64,000 nucleotides of DNA from Palsa-1400 sp036501625. GTDB taxonomy: Bacteria; Verrucomicrobiota; Verrucomicrobiia; Limisphaerales; Palsa-1400. Shown piece by piece: positions 17,361 through 26,452 of this stretch. Location: the NCBI GenBank assembly GCA_036501625.1, contig DASXZY010000045.1, positions 62,001 to 126,000 of the forward strand, in the 5' to 3' direction. Within the stretch, counting starts at the first letter, position 1. Every line of letters starts with the position of its first letter. Made by a program: the position numbers and the translations under genes. A model generated the notes under the pieces. The model was not told the origin of the DNA. It did not search any database and saw only the letters and a list, made by a program, of their open reading frames with translations.

Positions 17361-17854
17361 CACGGGGCGGGCGCAAACGCGGCGCGCAACCGGGCGGCGA
17401 CTTCCGACAGGGCCTCGGGCAGCACGCTGGTGTTGGCAATGACCGGCATGAAATTGGAGTCTCCGCTCCAGCGCGGCACCACGTGGATGTGAAGATGCTC
17501 GGCAATGCCCGCCCCGGCCACGCGCCCGACGTTGATGCCGATGTTGAAGCCGTCAGGATGCATAACCTCGGCCAGCGCGTTCTGGCAGCGTCGGGTCAAT
17601 TTGAACAAATCGGTCATCTCTTCATCCGTCAGGCCGTTGAGGTCCGGCGACTTTTTGTAAGGCACCACCAGGAGATGCCCGCCGTTGTAGGGGTAGCGGT
17701 TGAGCACCGCGTAACAGGAGCGTTCGCGGGCGACCACATAATTGCCCTCGTCATCGCCCGACTCGGCGATGTTCTTAAAAACGTCCGCGTCAGGCGGAGC
17801 GGGTTTCGGCCCGCGAATGTAGGCAATGCGCCAAGGTGCGTGCAACGGTTCCAT
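17360..17854 (-). CDS. HIT family nucleotide hydrolase or transferase
   Basis: About 164 residues, starting MEPLHAPWRIAYIRGPKPAP at the ATG 17854. The open frame extends further upstream through Arg-rich sequence that does not look like protein. The histidine triad HLHIHVVPRW and the upstream Asn/Tyr block (VVARERSCYAVLNRYPYNGG) are clear. Such proteins handle dinucleoside polyphosphates (Ap4A-type) or nucleotide conjugates; the exact substrate is not evident. First gene of the overlapping operon. Confidence 0.9.
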   Translation of the reverse strand: MEPLHAPWRIAYIRGPKPAPPDADVFKNIAESGDDEGNYVVARERSCYAVLNRYPYNGGHLLVVPYKKSPDLNGLTDEEMTDLFKLTRRCQNALAEVMHPDGFNIGINVGRVAGAGIAEHLHIHVVPRWSGDSNFMPVIANTSVLPEALSEVAARLRAAFAPAP

Positions 17855-18013
17855 GATGGCAACGCTAATATCGCCCAAAATTGTCCGTGTGCCAGCGCCC
17901 CCAGCGCAAGAAAAATCGCGGCGCCGGGCGGGCAGGCGTCTTTGTCGCATAATTGTCGCAAAATTCAGTTGCGCAATGGGCTTAGGTGGGGCTTTATTAA
18001 CCCTTCGTAGTGG

Positions 18014-18292
18014 ATGAAACGGCATAAAGTGACGATTCTATACGCAGGGCGGGTGCAGGGCGTCGGGTTCCGTTACACGGTCAAAACCCTCGCGCGCGGC
18101 TTTGAAGCCACCGGCACGGTCCGCAATCTGGAGGATGGCCGGGTCGAATTGGCGGCCGAAGGCAGCAAAGAAGAATTGGAAGCGTTCCTGCAAGCCATCC
18201 GGGAATCGGAAGTCGGCCATTTCATCCGGCAGGAGCACGCTCTTTGGACCGAAGCAAAGAATGATTTTCGGGGCTTTGAAATTACGCACTAA
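18014..18292 (+). CDS. acyP: Acylphosphatase
   Basis: A 92-residue protein of the family's normal length. It hydrolyses acyl phosphates such as carbamoyl or 1,3-bisphosphoglycerate. The phosphate-binding motif GRVQGVGFRYTV and the catalytic Asn in GTVRNLEDGRVELAAEG are intact. It is divergent from the HIT operon. Confidence 0.95.
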   Translation: MKRHKVTILYAGRVQGVGFRYTVKTLARGFEATGTVRNLEDGRVELAAEGSKEELEAFLQAIRESEVGHFIRQEHALWTEAKNDFRGFEITH

Positions 18293-18313
18293 ACGACGTA
18301 GATTGCAGCAGAA

Positions 18314-19036
18314 ATGAAGTACGCAATTATTGCCGATATACATGCGAACCTGGAGGCTCTCCAGGTGGTGCTGGACGACATTGAAAAGCAAAAATGCACG
18401 CACGTCGCATGTTTGGGGGATGTCGTCGGTTACAACGCCAACCCGAAGGAGTGCCTGGACACAATCCGGGCCATGAACGTCCCATGCATCAAAGGCAACC
18501 ACGACGAATATTGCTCCAGTGACGAGGCGTTGGAGGGATTCAATCCCCACGCGGCCGAGGCTGTCAATTGGACTCGCAAACAGTTGACTCCGGAGGACAA
18601 AAAATGGCTGGCCGATTTGAAATACGTCCGCCTGGTCACCAGCTTCACGATTGTCCACGCGACTCTCGACGGCCCCCAGCGGTGGGGTTACGTTTTTGAG
18701 AAATTGGCCGCCGCCGCCAGCTTCACCTACCAGAACACGCCGGTTTGCTTTTTTGGCCATACCCATGTGCCGGTGGCCTTTATCCGCGACAATTTGATTC
18801 GGGGCGGAACCTATTCCAAATTCCGCGTGGAGCCGGGCCGCAAATATTTTGTCAATGTCGGCGCGGTCGGGCAGCCGCGGGATGGCAATCCCAAGGCGGC
18901 TTATGTCGTCTATGACATGGACGAAGGCTCCATTGAACTGCGGCGTCTTGACTACGACATTCCAGCGGCCCAGAAAAAGATTATTGAAGCCGGCCTGCCG
19001 CCCCGCTTGGCCGAGCGCCTGGCCGTCGGCAAATAG
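18314..19036 (+). CDS. Metallophosphoesterase (YfcE/MJ0936-like)
   Basis: The 240-residue calcineurin-like phosphoesterase carries the metal motifs DIHANLEAL, GDVVGYNANP, GNHDEYC, HATLDGP and GHTHVP in order. The family includes cyclic-nucleotide or phosphodiester hydrolases, and the substrate here is unknown. It follows acyP on the same strand with a 21-base gap. Confidence 0.92.
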   Translation: MKYAIIADIHANLEALQVVLDDIEKQKCTHVACLGDVVGYNANPKECLDTIRAMNVPCIKGNHDEYCSSDEALEGFNPHAAEAVNWTRKQLTPEDKKWLADLKYVRLVTSFTIVHATLDGPQRWGYVFEKLAAAASFTYQNTPVCFFGHTHVPVAFIRDNLIRGGTYSKFRVEPGRKYFVNVGAVGQPRDGNPKAAYVVYDMDEGSIELRRLDYDIPAAQKKIIEAGLPPRLAERLAVGK

Positions 19037-19074
19037 CCGCCCGCCCGGCCGGCGGGACCCAATGCCTGGCCGTT

Positions 19075-20112
19075 TTGAAAATACTCATCCTCAAGCCGAG
19101 TTCGCTGGGCGATGTTATCCATGCGCTGCCGGTGTTGCGGCTGCTCAAAAAGCATTGGCCGGAAAGCCGCATCCATTGGTGGCTGGACGTCAATCTGATC
19201 CCGCTTCTGGAACACGACCCCGATTTGGCGGGCATCTTCGCGTTCAAGCGCAAACGGTGGGCCGCGCCGCATCGCTGGCCGGAGATCGTTTCCAGCCTCA
19301 GCGCGATGCGCGAACAGCAATTCGACCTGGCGATTGATCTGCAAGGGCTGGCCCGCAGCAGCATGTTCGCCTGGCTGGCCAACGCCGGCTTGACAGTCGG
19401 CCTGGACAACTTGCGCGAAGGCGGCCGCGAAGGCGCCCGCGCCATGTACGACTTGACACCGCCGCGCGCTCCAGCGGACGCCCACGCGGTCGATCGTTAT
19501 CTGGCCGTCCTGCCGCTGCTGGGCCTGCCGGTGCGCTGGGATTTTGATTGGCTGCCGCCGCGTCCCGAAGCTGCTCGGCGCGTGCGTGAGACATCGGCGC
19601 GCGATGGCGGCCGTTGGATTGTGCTGCTGCCCGGAGGCCGGTGGGACAACAAACGCTGGCCCGCGCGAAACTTCGCCGAACTGGCCCGGAAATTCGGAGA
19701 CATCCCAGACACGAAGCTGGCCGTCTTGGGCAGCCCGGGCGAACGTCCGTTGGGTGATGAAATTGCCGCCGCCGCTCCTGGACGCTGCCTGAATCTGGCC
19801 GGCCGCACGTCCCTCGATGAAATGATCGAATGGATTCGTTTGAGCCATCTGACCATCACCAACGATACCGGCCCGATGCACGTTGCCGCCGCTCTGCGCC
19901 GGCCGGTCATCGCCATCTTTGGGCCGACCGCGCCGTGGAACACCGGGCCTTACGGGCAATTGGGGAACGTCGTTCAGGCCACTGATTTGCCGTGCGTCCC
20001 TTGCATGAAGGGCCAGTGTTTTTATCGCGAGCCGCTGGCCTGCCTGCACGCGATCAAACCGGAAGCCATCTTCGCGCGAGCGCGGCGGGCGTTGGAAATC
20101 CCGCGAGGCTAA
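19075..20112 (+). CDS. Glycosyltransferase family 9 (heptosyltransferase-like)
   Basis: The 345-residue protein starts at a TTG (MKILILKPSSLGDVIHALPV), which sets the typical GT9 N-terminus. The donor-binding C-terminal block TNDTGPMHVAAALRRPVIA with FGPTAPWNTGPYG is present. GT9 enzymes move heptose or related sugars onto the lipid A inner core at the inner membrane. The downstream Kdo hydroxylase supports a lipopolysaccharide core role. Confidence 0.92.
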   Translation: MKILILKPSSLGDVIHALPVLRLLKKHWPESRIHWWLDVNLIPLLEHDPDLAGIFAFKRKRWAAPHRWPEIVSSLSAMREQQFDLAIDLQGLARSSMFAWLANAGLTVGLDNLREGGREGARAMYDLTPPRAPADAHAVDRYLAVLPLLGLPVRWDFDWLPPRPEAARRVRETSARDGGRWIVLLPGGRWDNKRWPARNFAELARKFGDIPDTKLAVLGSPGERPLGDEIAAAAPGRCLNLAGRTSLDEMIEWIRLSHLTITNDTGPMHVAAALRRPVIAIFGPTAPWNTGPYGQLGNVVQATDLPCVPCMKGQCFYREPLACLHAIKPEAIFARARRALEIPRG

Positions 20113-20173
20113 ACGGCTTGACTTGCGGCGGGCCGCGGGACAATGTGCGGGCAGCCGGCAAACCGGCAAATCC

Positions 20174-21151
20174 ATGAACACAACGGATCGCTTGGCCCCC
20201 AATATGACTCCCCCGGCGCACCAGGAACGGGATGTCCTGGTGCGCATCGATGATTATGCGTTTCCTCCCGGCTGGAGCCAGCCGTCGCGCGCGCGCCAAT
20301 GTTGCGAGCAGCTTGAGGACGGCAAGATGCTCTTCTTTGAGCGCCTGCCCTTTCTGTTGAGCCAGGAAGACCGGGACTTTTTGCTTTCCCAGCGCCAGAC
20401 CGATTCGCGCCTGCATAAAAATGTTTCCTACCGGCCGGCCCAGGATATTCTGCGCGGCGCGGCCGGGGACGCGCACGAAAACGAGCATTTGCAAGCGATC
20501 ATGCGCAATTACTCGGCTGAGGTGACTCGCTTCATCAAGCTCCTCCTAGCCCCTTACGCGGCCGGGCTGAAACTGGATTATGCAAGCTTCCGCCCCGAAG
20601 AAGAGAAGGGGCGCGACCTGCCCACACACAAGCGGAACGATTTGCTCCACTTTGATTCCTTTCCAACCCGGCCGATGAACGGCAACCGCATCCTGCGCTG
20701 TTTCACCAACGTCAACCCCGCCGTGGCCCGTGTGTGGAATACGACCGACGGTTTTTCGGCCCTGGCCGGCAAGTTCGCCGGCAGCGCGGGCCTGGATGGC
20801 ATCGCCGCCAAAGGGAGCGCGCGGAGCAACCCGCTCCTGCGGAGTGTCAAGAAGGCTTTTGGCCTCAAGGCGCCAGACCATTCCGCCTACGACCGCTTCA
20901 TGCTGCGCTTCCACGATTACCTCAAGGAAAACAGCGATTTCCAGCAGAACTGCCCCAAGGTTCGCCTGGAATTCCCGCCAGGTTGCACGTGGATATGCTA
21001 CACGGACTCCGTGCCCCACGCGGTCTTATCGGGGCAGTACGCGCTTGAGCAGACTTTCATCATCCCGCTGGCCTCGCTGGTGACGCCCGAAAAAGCGCCC
21101 GTCCGCGTGCTGGAAAAATTGGCAGGCAAACCGCTCACGCGCGCCGTTTAA
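20174..21151 (+). CDS. Kdo hydroxylase family protein (KdoO-like dioxygenase)
   Basis: The protein has about 325 residues from the ATG at 20174. It resembles the Kdo 3-hydroxylase family, iron(II)/2-oxoglutarate enzymes that convert the outer Kdo of lipid A to Ko. The iron-ligand region NDLLHFDSFPTRPMNGNRIL followed by RCFTNVNP and RVWNTTDGF is characteristic, and the C-terminal SVPHAVLSGQYALEQTF supplies the distal histidine. Its place after a GT9 gene agrees with lipopolysaccharide modification. I rest the family call on sequence pattern alone. Confidence 0.8.
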   Translation: MNTTDRLAPNMTPPAHQERDVLVRIDDYAFPPGWSQPSRARQCCEQLEDGKMLFFERLPFLLSQEDRDFLLSQRQTDSRLHKNVSYRPAQDILRGAAGDAHENEHLQAIMRNYSAEVTRFIKLLLAPYAAGLKLDYASFRPEEEKGRDLPTHKRNDLLHFDSFPTRPMNGNRILRCFTNVNPAVARVWNTTDGFSALAGKFAGSAGLDGIAAKGSARSNPLLRSVKKAFGLKAPDHSAYDRFMLRFHDYLKENSDFQQNCPKVRLEFPPGCTWICYTDSVPHAVLSGQYALEQTFIIPLASLVTPEKAPVRVLEKLAGKPLTRAV

Positions 21152-21159
21152 GAGCGGCA

Positions 21160-23415
21160 TTATTGCGCGATCAGCCTGTAGAATTGGGCGCCGGACGGGG
21201 CTTGCGCGTTGGAGAACACATCCATTCCGCTGACATTGGTGGAGGCGGCCAACTGCGTCCAGTTTATCAAATCGGGCGAAGTCTGAACCACGTAAGCCTC
21301 CCCGGGCGTGCCCTGCACAGTAAATTGGAACTGGCCCGGCGGCGTCCACATCGGCGAGACGAGATAGATCAGATCGTTCAAATTAAGCTGCGCCGCGCCG
21401 CCGAAGATTTCCCCGGCATCATCCGAAACGATCACGAAGTAATTGCCGATGTTGCCCAGTTGCGCGTTGGTCACGGTCAGCGTGCTCGTTTGCGAACCGA
21501 TGATGTTCGCGCCATCTGTCAACGGAACGTTGTTAAAATACCATTGGTAGAAAAGGTCCGGCGGCGTGCTGGAGGCGGCGGAGACGGTGAAGATGGCCGT
21601 GCCGTTGTCGCCGATGCTCACGTTCACGGGTCCGGCGGTGATTGCAGGCGCCTGGTTTTGCGGCAGATATGTGACGTTCCAACCAAAATTATTCTGGAGC
21701 AGATCGAGCGCCGCCAGCGCGTCCGAGCCGGGGCTGACGTCCAAATTATTCGCGCTCACGTCGAGGCTGATAGCGTTCATCTCCAAATTGGTCAGCGCGC
21801 CGATGTTGTATAATAAATTGTTATTCAGCGTCAAAGTTCCCAGATTGGGAAAGCTTGCGTTAGTCAGAAAGTCCAGCGAGTAAATCTCGTTATACGGCGC
21901 ATAGAGATAATTCATTTGCGGCATATTCGTGATGGCCGATATGTCCAATATAAAATTGTAAGGGATCGAGAGCCTGGACAGGTTCACCAGACTGGCCAGC
22001 GGCGCGATGCTGCCGAGGCCGTTGCCGTCCAGGCCAAGGAAATTGAGGTTGGTCAATCTGGAGAGCGGTGTGAGGTCGGTGATCTGATTGTTGGCTAATG
22101 ACAAATCGGACAAGTTGGTGAACGCGGCGGCAAAGGAAATGTTGGTCAAATCCAAATTGTAGAGCAGCAGCGTGGAGAGGCTCGGAAGTTTGCCAAAGGC
22201 CGGCAGACTGGCTAGGTCAGTCAGCGGGTTGCCGCCGGCATCCAAATAGATAAGGCTGGCCTGGTTGGTCAGCGGCGCCAGGCTGCGGAGTTGGTTGTTG
22301 TCGATGTTGATCTGGAAGAGATTGGTCAGCACGGCCAGCGACGGCAGGGCGGTGACCTGGTCATAACCGGCGTCAAAGAAACCCAAGGCGGGCAAATTGG
22401 TCAGCGGCGAAAGATCGGAGAGCGGATTGCTGCCGATTTGCAGCGCGCGCAATTCTTTCAAAGGCGACTGGCCCACCGGCGCGATATTCGGCAAATTATT
22501 GTAAGAGACATCCAGGTTTTCCAATTGAGTCAAACCGGCCAGCGGCGCCAGCGCAGTCAATGAATTTCCGCGCAAGATCAATGATTGGAGCTTGGTCATC
22601 GCCGAAACGCTCGCGGCATTGGTTAACGAATCGTTTTGGGCATCGAGGTTTGTCAAAGCGGTCAAATTGGCCAGCGGCGCCAGCGTGCCCAAGTCGTTAA
22701 AAGGCACGTCCAGCGATTGCAGCTTCGTCAATCCAGAGAGGGGGCCAATGTTGGTGATGCTGGCGCTGCTCAGGTCCAGCACGACAAGATCTTTAAGATT
22801 CTGGACAGGCGAGGCGTCGCCAATTTGATCGTTCGAAAAGCTCAGGAATTGCAACAGGTCCATGCCGGAGACAAACGCGCCGTTGGTGATGCCGGTGTCG
22901 CCCAGGTCCAAATTCGTCAAAGCGGTCAGCGATGCCAGCGATTCGGCGGTCCCCAATGGATTGAAATTGATGGCGAGCCTCTTCAACCCGGTCAACGCCG
23001 AGAGCGGGGCCGTATTGGTGATTGAATTGCCGGCCAGGACCGCGATTTGCAGATTTGGGCAATTGGTAACGAAGGAAATGTCCGCCAACGACGCTTTGTT
23101 AAAATACAGCGCTGCCAGATTCGTCAATCCAACGAAACCATCGAAGTTGGTGATGTTGTTATTGTCGATGTAGAGCGTGTTTAGATTGCGCGCGTAGCCC
23201 AAGCCTGTTGTATCCGTGATATTCTGTCCGCCCGCGCCCAGATTGGTCAGTTCCAGCATCTCCGATTCCGTAACCGGCCCCGAAGGCAGATTCAGGGCTT
23301 GCAAAACGGCGTTTTGCAAATTGCCATCGGGAAACGTGACGGTTTGGGCTTGGGCCGAAGAAATCCGCCAGAAAAGACAGGCGAGAAATAATGCGCAGTG
23401 AAGTTTGTGTTTCAT
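21160..23415 (-). CDS. Secreted leucine-rich-repeat protein with Ig-like domain and C-terminal FYRL module
   Basis: The 751-residue protein has a signal peptide (MKHKLHCALFLACLFWRISS, cleavage near AQAQ). It is mostly about twenty SDS22/internalin-type repeats (LTNLxxLxLxxNxIxxIxPL). An Ig-like domain follows (from about 610, FYQWYFNNVPLTDGAN). The tail is GEAYVVQTSPDLINWTQLAA...AQFYRLIAQ. Such proteins usually act outside the cell in binding or adhesion. The start ATG at 23415 is preferred over an upstream alternative at 23424. Convergent with the Kdo hydroxylase gene, 8 bases apart. Confidence 0.9.
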   Translation of the reverse strand: MKHKLHCALFLACLFWRISSAQAQTVTFPDGNLQNAVLQALNLPSGPVTESEMLELTNLGAGGQNITDTTGLGYARNLNTLYIDNNNITNFDGFVGLTNLAALYFNKASLADISFVTNCPNLQIAVLAGNSITNTAPLSALTGLKRLAINFNPLGTAESLASLTALTNLDLGDTGITNGAFVSGMDLLQFLSFSNDQIGDASPVQNLKDLVVLDLSSASITNIGPLSGLTKLQSLDVPFNDLGTLAPLANLTALTNLDAQNDSLTNAASVSAMTKLQSLILRGNSLTALAPLAGLTQLENLDVSYNNLPNIAPVGQSPLKELRALQIGSNPLSDLSPLTNLPALGFFDAGYDQVTALPSLAVLTNLFQINIDNNQLRSLAPLTNQASLIYLDAGGNPLTDLASLPAFGKLPSLSTLLLYNLDLTNISFAAAFTNLSDLSLANNQITDLTPLSRLTNLNFLGLDGNGLGSIAPLASLVNLSRLSIPYNFILDISAITNMPQMNYLYAPYNEIYSLDFLTNASFPNLGTLTLNNNLLYNIGALTNLEMNAISLDVSANNLDVSPGSDALAALDLLQNNFGWNVTYLPQNQAPAITAGPVNVSIGDNGTAIFTVSAASSTPPDLFYQWYFNNVPLTDGANIIGSQTSTLTVTNAQLGNIGNYFVIVSDDAGEIFGGAAQLNLNDLIYLVSPMWTPPGQFQFTVQGTPGEAYVVQTSPDLINWTQLAASTNVSGMDVFSNAQAPSGAQFYRLIAQ

Positions 23416-23493
23416 AACAGTCAAGCAGCGTGTGTGTCAGGACAGAATAGGCTGGCAAAACCTCGGCGGATTGTCGAGAAAATGTTCCGTGTT

Positions 23494-26394
23494 TTACGGC
23501 GCGGTCATGACTAGGCGGTAGAATCGCTGCGGGTCTGCGGGAGTGGGATCCGCGGCCGCCACGGGACCGCTGGCCGCCGCGATTGGCGGTCCAAGGTTTG
23601 CCCATGCCGGCGTTGACAGATTAGTTTTATATTGGAGTTGATAGGAAAATTGGGGTGATGCGTTCCAGTTGAACAAGACCATGCCGTTGCTGGCGGCAAC
23701 GGATGAAAACACCGGCGGCGCGATCGCTGTCACAGTCACGTCGTCGAATCCGAAGGCATCGGGCTTGTTCAGAAAGGAAAAGACGAGGCTCGTGGAATTT
23801 CCGGCGGCGGTGACCGCAAATTGCATGTTTGTCCAGGCGAATCTTGGCATGTTCGTTTGCACAAAAAGCGCGCCGCCGCCGCAGAAGGCCGCGAACACGT
23901 TGGGGTTCCCGCCCGCCGGATTGTCCAGCCAGAACGAGACGAGATAAAGCTGGCCCGGCACGCTGGGAAAACTTTGCGACAGCGTGGCCGGATTGGTCGG
24001 TTCGCCCATGACCGCCGCGAACGCGCCGGAATGAATGTAGGGCGCCTCGAGGCCGCCGCTGACGAAACACGCGTTAGTGATTCCCGTGAAGACCCAATCC
24101 GTAAAATCGCCCGTTTCAAATCCGCCGTTGCCCGCCGCTGCCATGAACGGCACGGCCTGCGCGAAGCCGGTGGCCGAATCAGTGAAAGTCACGGCGCCGC
24201 TGGCCGAGTTAATGAGCAGATTGCTCACTGCCGGCGCCAGCGTGGCGGTCACAACGCCGGCCTGTCCTGGCGCCAATGTTCCACCGCCGGGCGCGACGTT
24301 CAGGTAACCGGAACTTGAGTTCACCGTCCAATTGATCGCGCTGGCCGCCGCGTTGCTGATGGAGATTGTTCGCGGGGTTAAATTAAGAGGCCCTCCCGCA
24401 GGCCCTGCGGCCGCGATTCCGTTGGCGGGCGCAATGATCAACGGGTCCGCGACCGTCAAATAAATTGGAACGGAATGGGCCGCGCCGAATGTCAAATTGC
24501 TCAAGATCAAGTCCACGTCGTGTCCGCCGGGCGGCTGGTTCGTCGCATTCGGAGCGGTTGTGAGCGCCAGAGAAATGCCTGAGTTGGCGGCGAGCAGGCC
24601 GTTGCTGGCGGAAAAATCGATCCACTCCGGAACCGGCCCGATGGCCCAGGCGATGGGCGTCGCGCCAGTGTTGGTCAGTGTCAACAATTGTGAACCAGCC
24701 GCGGCCGCGTTGTCATTGGTGAGCGCGAAGGAAAGGCCGCCCGGCGGAAGCGCGAGCAGCCCGTCCACCGGCGCCAGGGCGTTGATCAACGCCGCGCCCG
24801 CCGGCGATCCCCAGCCGGTGCAAAGATCATAGCCCGGCACAGCCGAATAATTGACAGGGCTGACGATGTTGGTGTTGTTGCCCGTCTTGACGTCATGAAA
24901 GCAGGCCGCGTAGAGGCTGCCCTGGCCAATTCCGTAAATAATAGGATTGATGAACCCCGCGGGCGGATTCCCATTTTGCGCCGCCTGTTGGTTAACCAGC
25001 GCCATGAAGCCCGCCCACAACGGCGCCGAGCAACTCGTGCCGGCCAGCGAATTGGTCACACCGTTGCGATAGACCACGCAAACGTTATTCCCGGCCATGG
25101 CCACATCCGGCACGTTGCGCCACAACGTCGAGCCTTGGTTGGAAGACATGTCGAGACCGGCTTGCCAATATGGGATTGGAACGCTCGCGCTCACTCCGCC
25201 GCTGGTCAATTGCCAGGCCCGCTCCGTCACCCATGCCCCGCCCGGGCCGGCCGCTGTCAAATCCGTGCCGCCCACTTGTGTGATAAACGGATCGGCCTGC
25301 TTGGGCGCCATCGCCCCGGCATACGCGCCGTAATCGCCAATGGCATCAAAGAACGATTGCCCCTGTGCCGCCATTTCCTGAAAAATCTGGTCCGTCGCCG
25401 CGTTGATCGGAAAAAGCCACGAGCAACTGATCTGGTTGGCCGCGCCGTCCGTGGCGATGCGGTTCAGCATATCGTCGGTGACCGCGATGGAGGACGAGGG
25501 AGCCTCATACACCATCACGCTCGACAGCCCAGGCGCCATTGCCACGGCCATCTCAATGTCCAGCGAGACCTCGTTATCGCCGCCTTGCGGAGGCCCTTTG
25601 AAGCCATCAATCATGACGTTGGTGAGTGGAACTGGCACGATGCCGGCGAGGCTCTCGTAATTCACGATGTCGTTGCTGTAATACGTGTCAAACTCCACCA
25701 GCGCGACCGTTTGGCCGTGGCCGGTCAGCGCGACTCCGGGCGCGTAGGCCGCGCGAAAATCATTTCCCAGGAACGACGCTCCCGGGCCGGAGCCGGTCCC
25801 CGCCTGGGGCACGGCGCCTCGCGTGCCGGTTCGCAGTTGCGGCACGGGCAGAAGATAATTGTCCAACCCGCTGATGTGCAGCACCGGCAGGCCCTGTTCC
25901 ACCGAAGGCTCGGAGTCCGGCGCGTAAAAATTCCGCCCCTCGGTTGGATGCCGGTACTCCTTCATCGTGATATGAAAAGCGCCATTGATGTCCGCCGCCG
26001 AGGCAGCCACGTCCAAGAGGAGCCGATTGGAATGAGCCGCCACAACCTGGAAATGGTGCGCCTCCGCGAACCGCATTAGCATCCAGTAATCTGCCTCGCT
26101 GGGCCCAAACTCATCGGCAAACTGCTGCGGTTTGAGGAATTTGCGGAAACGGGGGCTGGCCGGATTGTAAAGATCGCGCAAGAGCCTCTGAAATTCATCC
26201 TGATGGCGCATCGGCAAGCCAATGGCCAATTGCAAGCGATTGGTTTCCGGCATGACTCGAACGGGTGACAGGCGCGCTACAATCTCGGGCCGGTGTCCTG
26301 GCAGCATCTGCCGCGTTGGAACACCAGACGCCGCGGAAACCGCCAGGGACAACCCAATCGCCGCGCCGGCCAATTTATGCAATACGCCTGACAT
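23494..26394 (-). CDS. Secreted S53 (sedolisin-like) peptidase with C-terminal binding modules
   Basis: The 966-residue exported enzyme has a signal peptide (about 1-24), a pro-kumamolisin prodomain (about 45-180) and a sedolisin domain. The catalytic set is Glu275 and Asp279 (DNEVSLDIEMAVAM), Asp354 in the oxyanion region (IGDYGAYAG) and Ser454 (GTSCSAPLWAG). A calcium-site sequence follows (HDVKTGNNT...YDLCTGWGSP). The C-terminal half has a beta-sandwich module (NGGFETGDFTDWVFTG...) of carbohydrate-binding appearance and a final YQLQYKTNLSTPAW...RFYRLVM tail. These are acid-active endopeptidases in known cases. A scavenging role is inferred. Confidence 0.92.
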   Translation of the reverse strand: MSGVLHKLAGAAIGLSLAVSAASGVPTRQMLPGHRPEIVARLSPVRVMPETNRLQLAIGLPMRHQDEFQRLLRDLYNPASPRFRKFLKPQQFADEFGPSEADYWMLMRFAEAHHFQVVAAHSNRLLLDVAASAADINGAFHITMKEYRHPTEGRNFYAPDSEPSVEQGLPVLHISGLDNYLLPVPQLRTGTRGAVPQAGTGSGPGASFLGNDFRAAYAPGVALTGHGQTVALVEFDTYYSNDIVNYESLAGIVPVPLTNVMIDGFKGPPQGGDNEVSLDIEMAVAMAPGLSSVMVYEAPSSSIAVTDDMLNRIATDGAANQISCSWLFPINAATDQIFQEMAAQGQSFFDAIGDYGAYAGAMAPKQADPFITQVGGTDLTAAGPGGAWVTERAWQLTSGGVSASVPIPYWQAGLDMSSNQGSTLWRNVPDVAMAGNNVCVVYRNGVTNSLAGTSCSAPLWAGFMALVNQQAAQNGNPPAGFINPIIYGIGQGSLYAACFHDVKTGNNTNIVSPVNYSAVPGYDLCTGWGSPAGAALINALAPVDGLLALPPGGLSFALTNDNAAAAGSQLLTLTNTGATPIAWAIGPVPEWIDFSASNGLLAANSGISLALTTAPNATNQPPGGHDVDLILSNLTFGAAHSVPIYLTVADPLIIAPANGIAAAGPAGGPLNLTPRTISISNAAASAINWTVNSSSGYLNVAPGGGTLAPGQAGVVTATLAPAVSNLLINSASGAVTFTDSATGFAQAVPFMAAAGNGGFETGDFTDWVFTGITNACFVSGGLEAPYIHSGAFAAVMGEPTNPATLSQSFPSVPGQLYLVSFWLDNPAGGNPNVFAAFCGGGALFVQTNMPRFAWTNMQFAVTAAGNSTSLVFSFLNKPDAFGFDDVTVTAIAPPVFSSVAASNGMVLFNWNASPQFSYQLQYKTNLSTPAWANLGPPIAAASGPVAAADPTPADPQRFYRLVMTAP

Positions 26395-26452
26395 CCGAAG
26401 AAACTAGCACAATGGCGCCTTCGGGAAAAGTCCTGTCCTGTCAAACGCCCCG

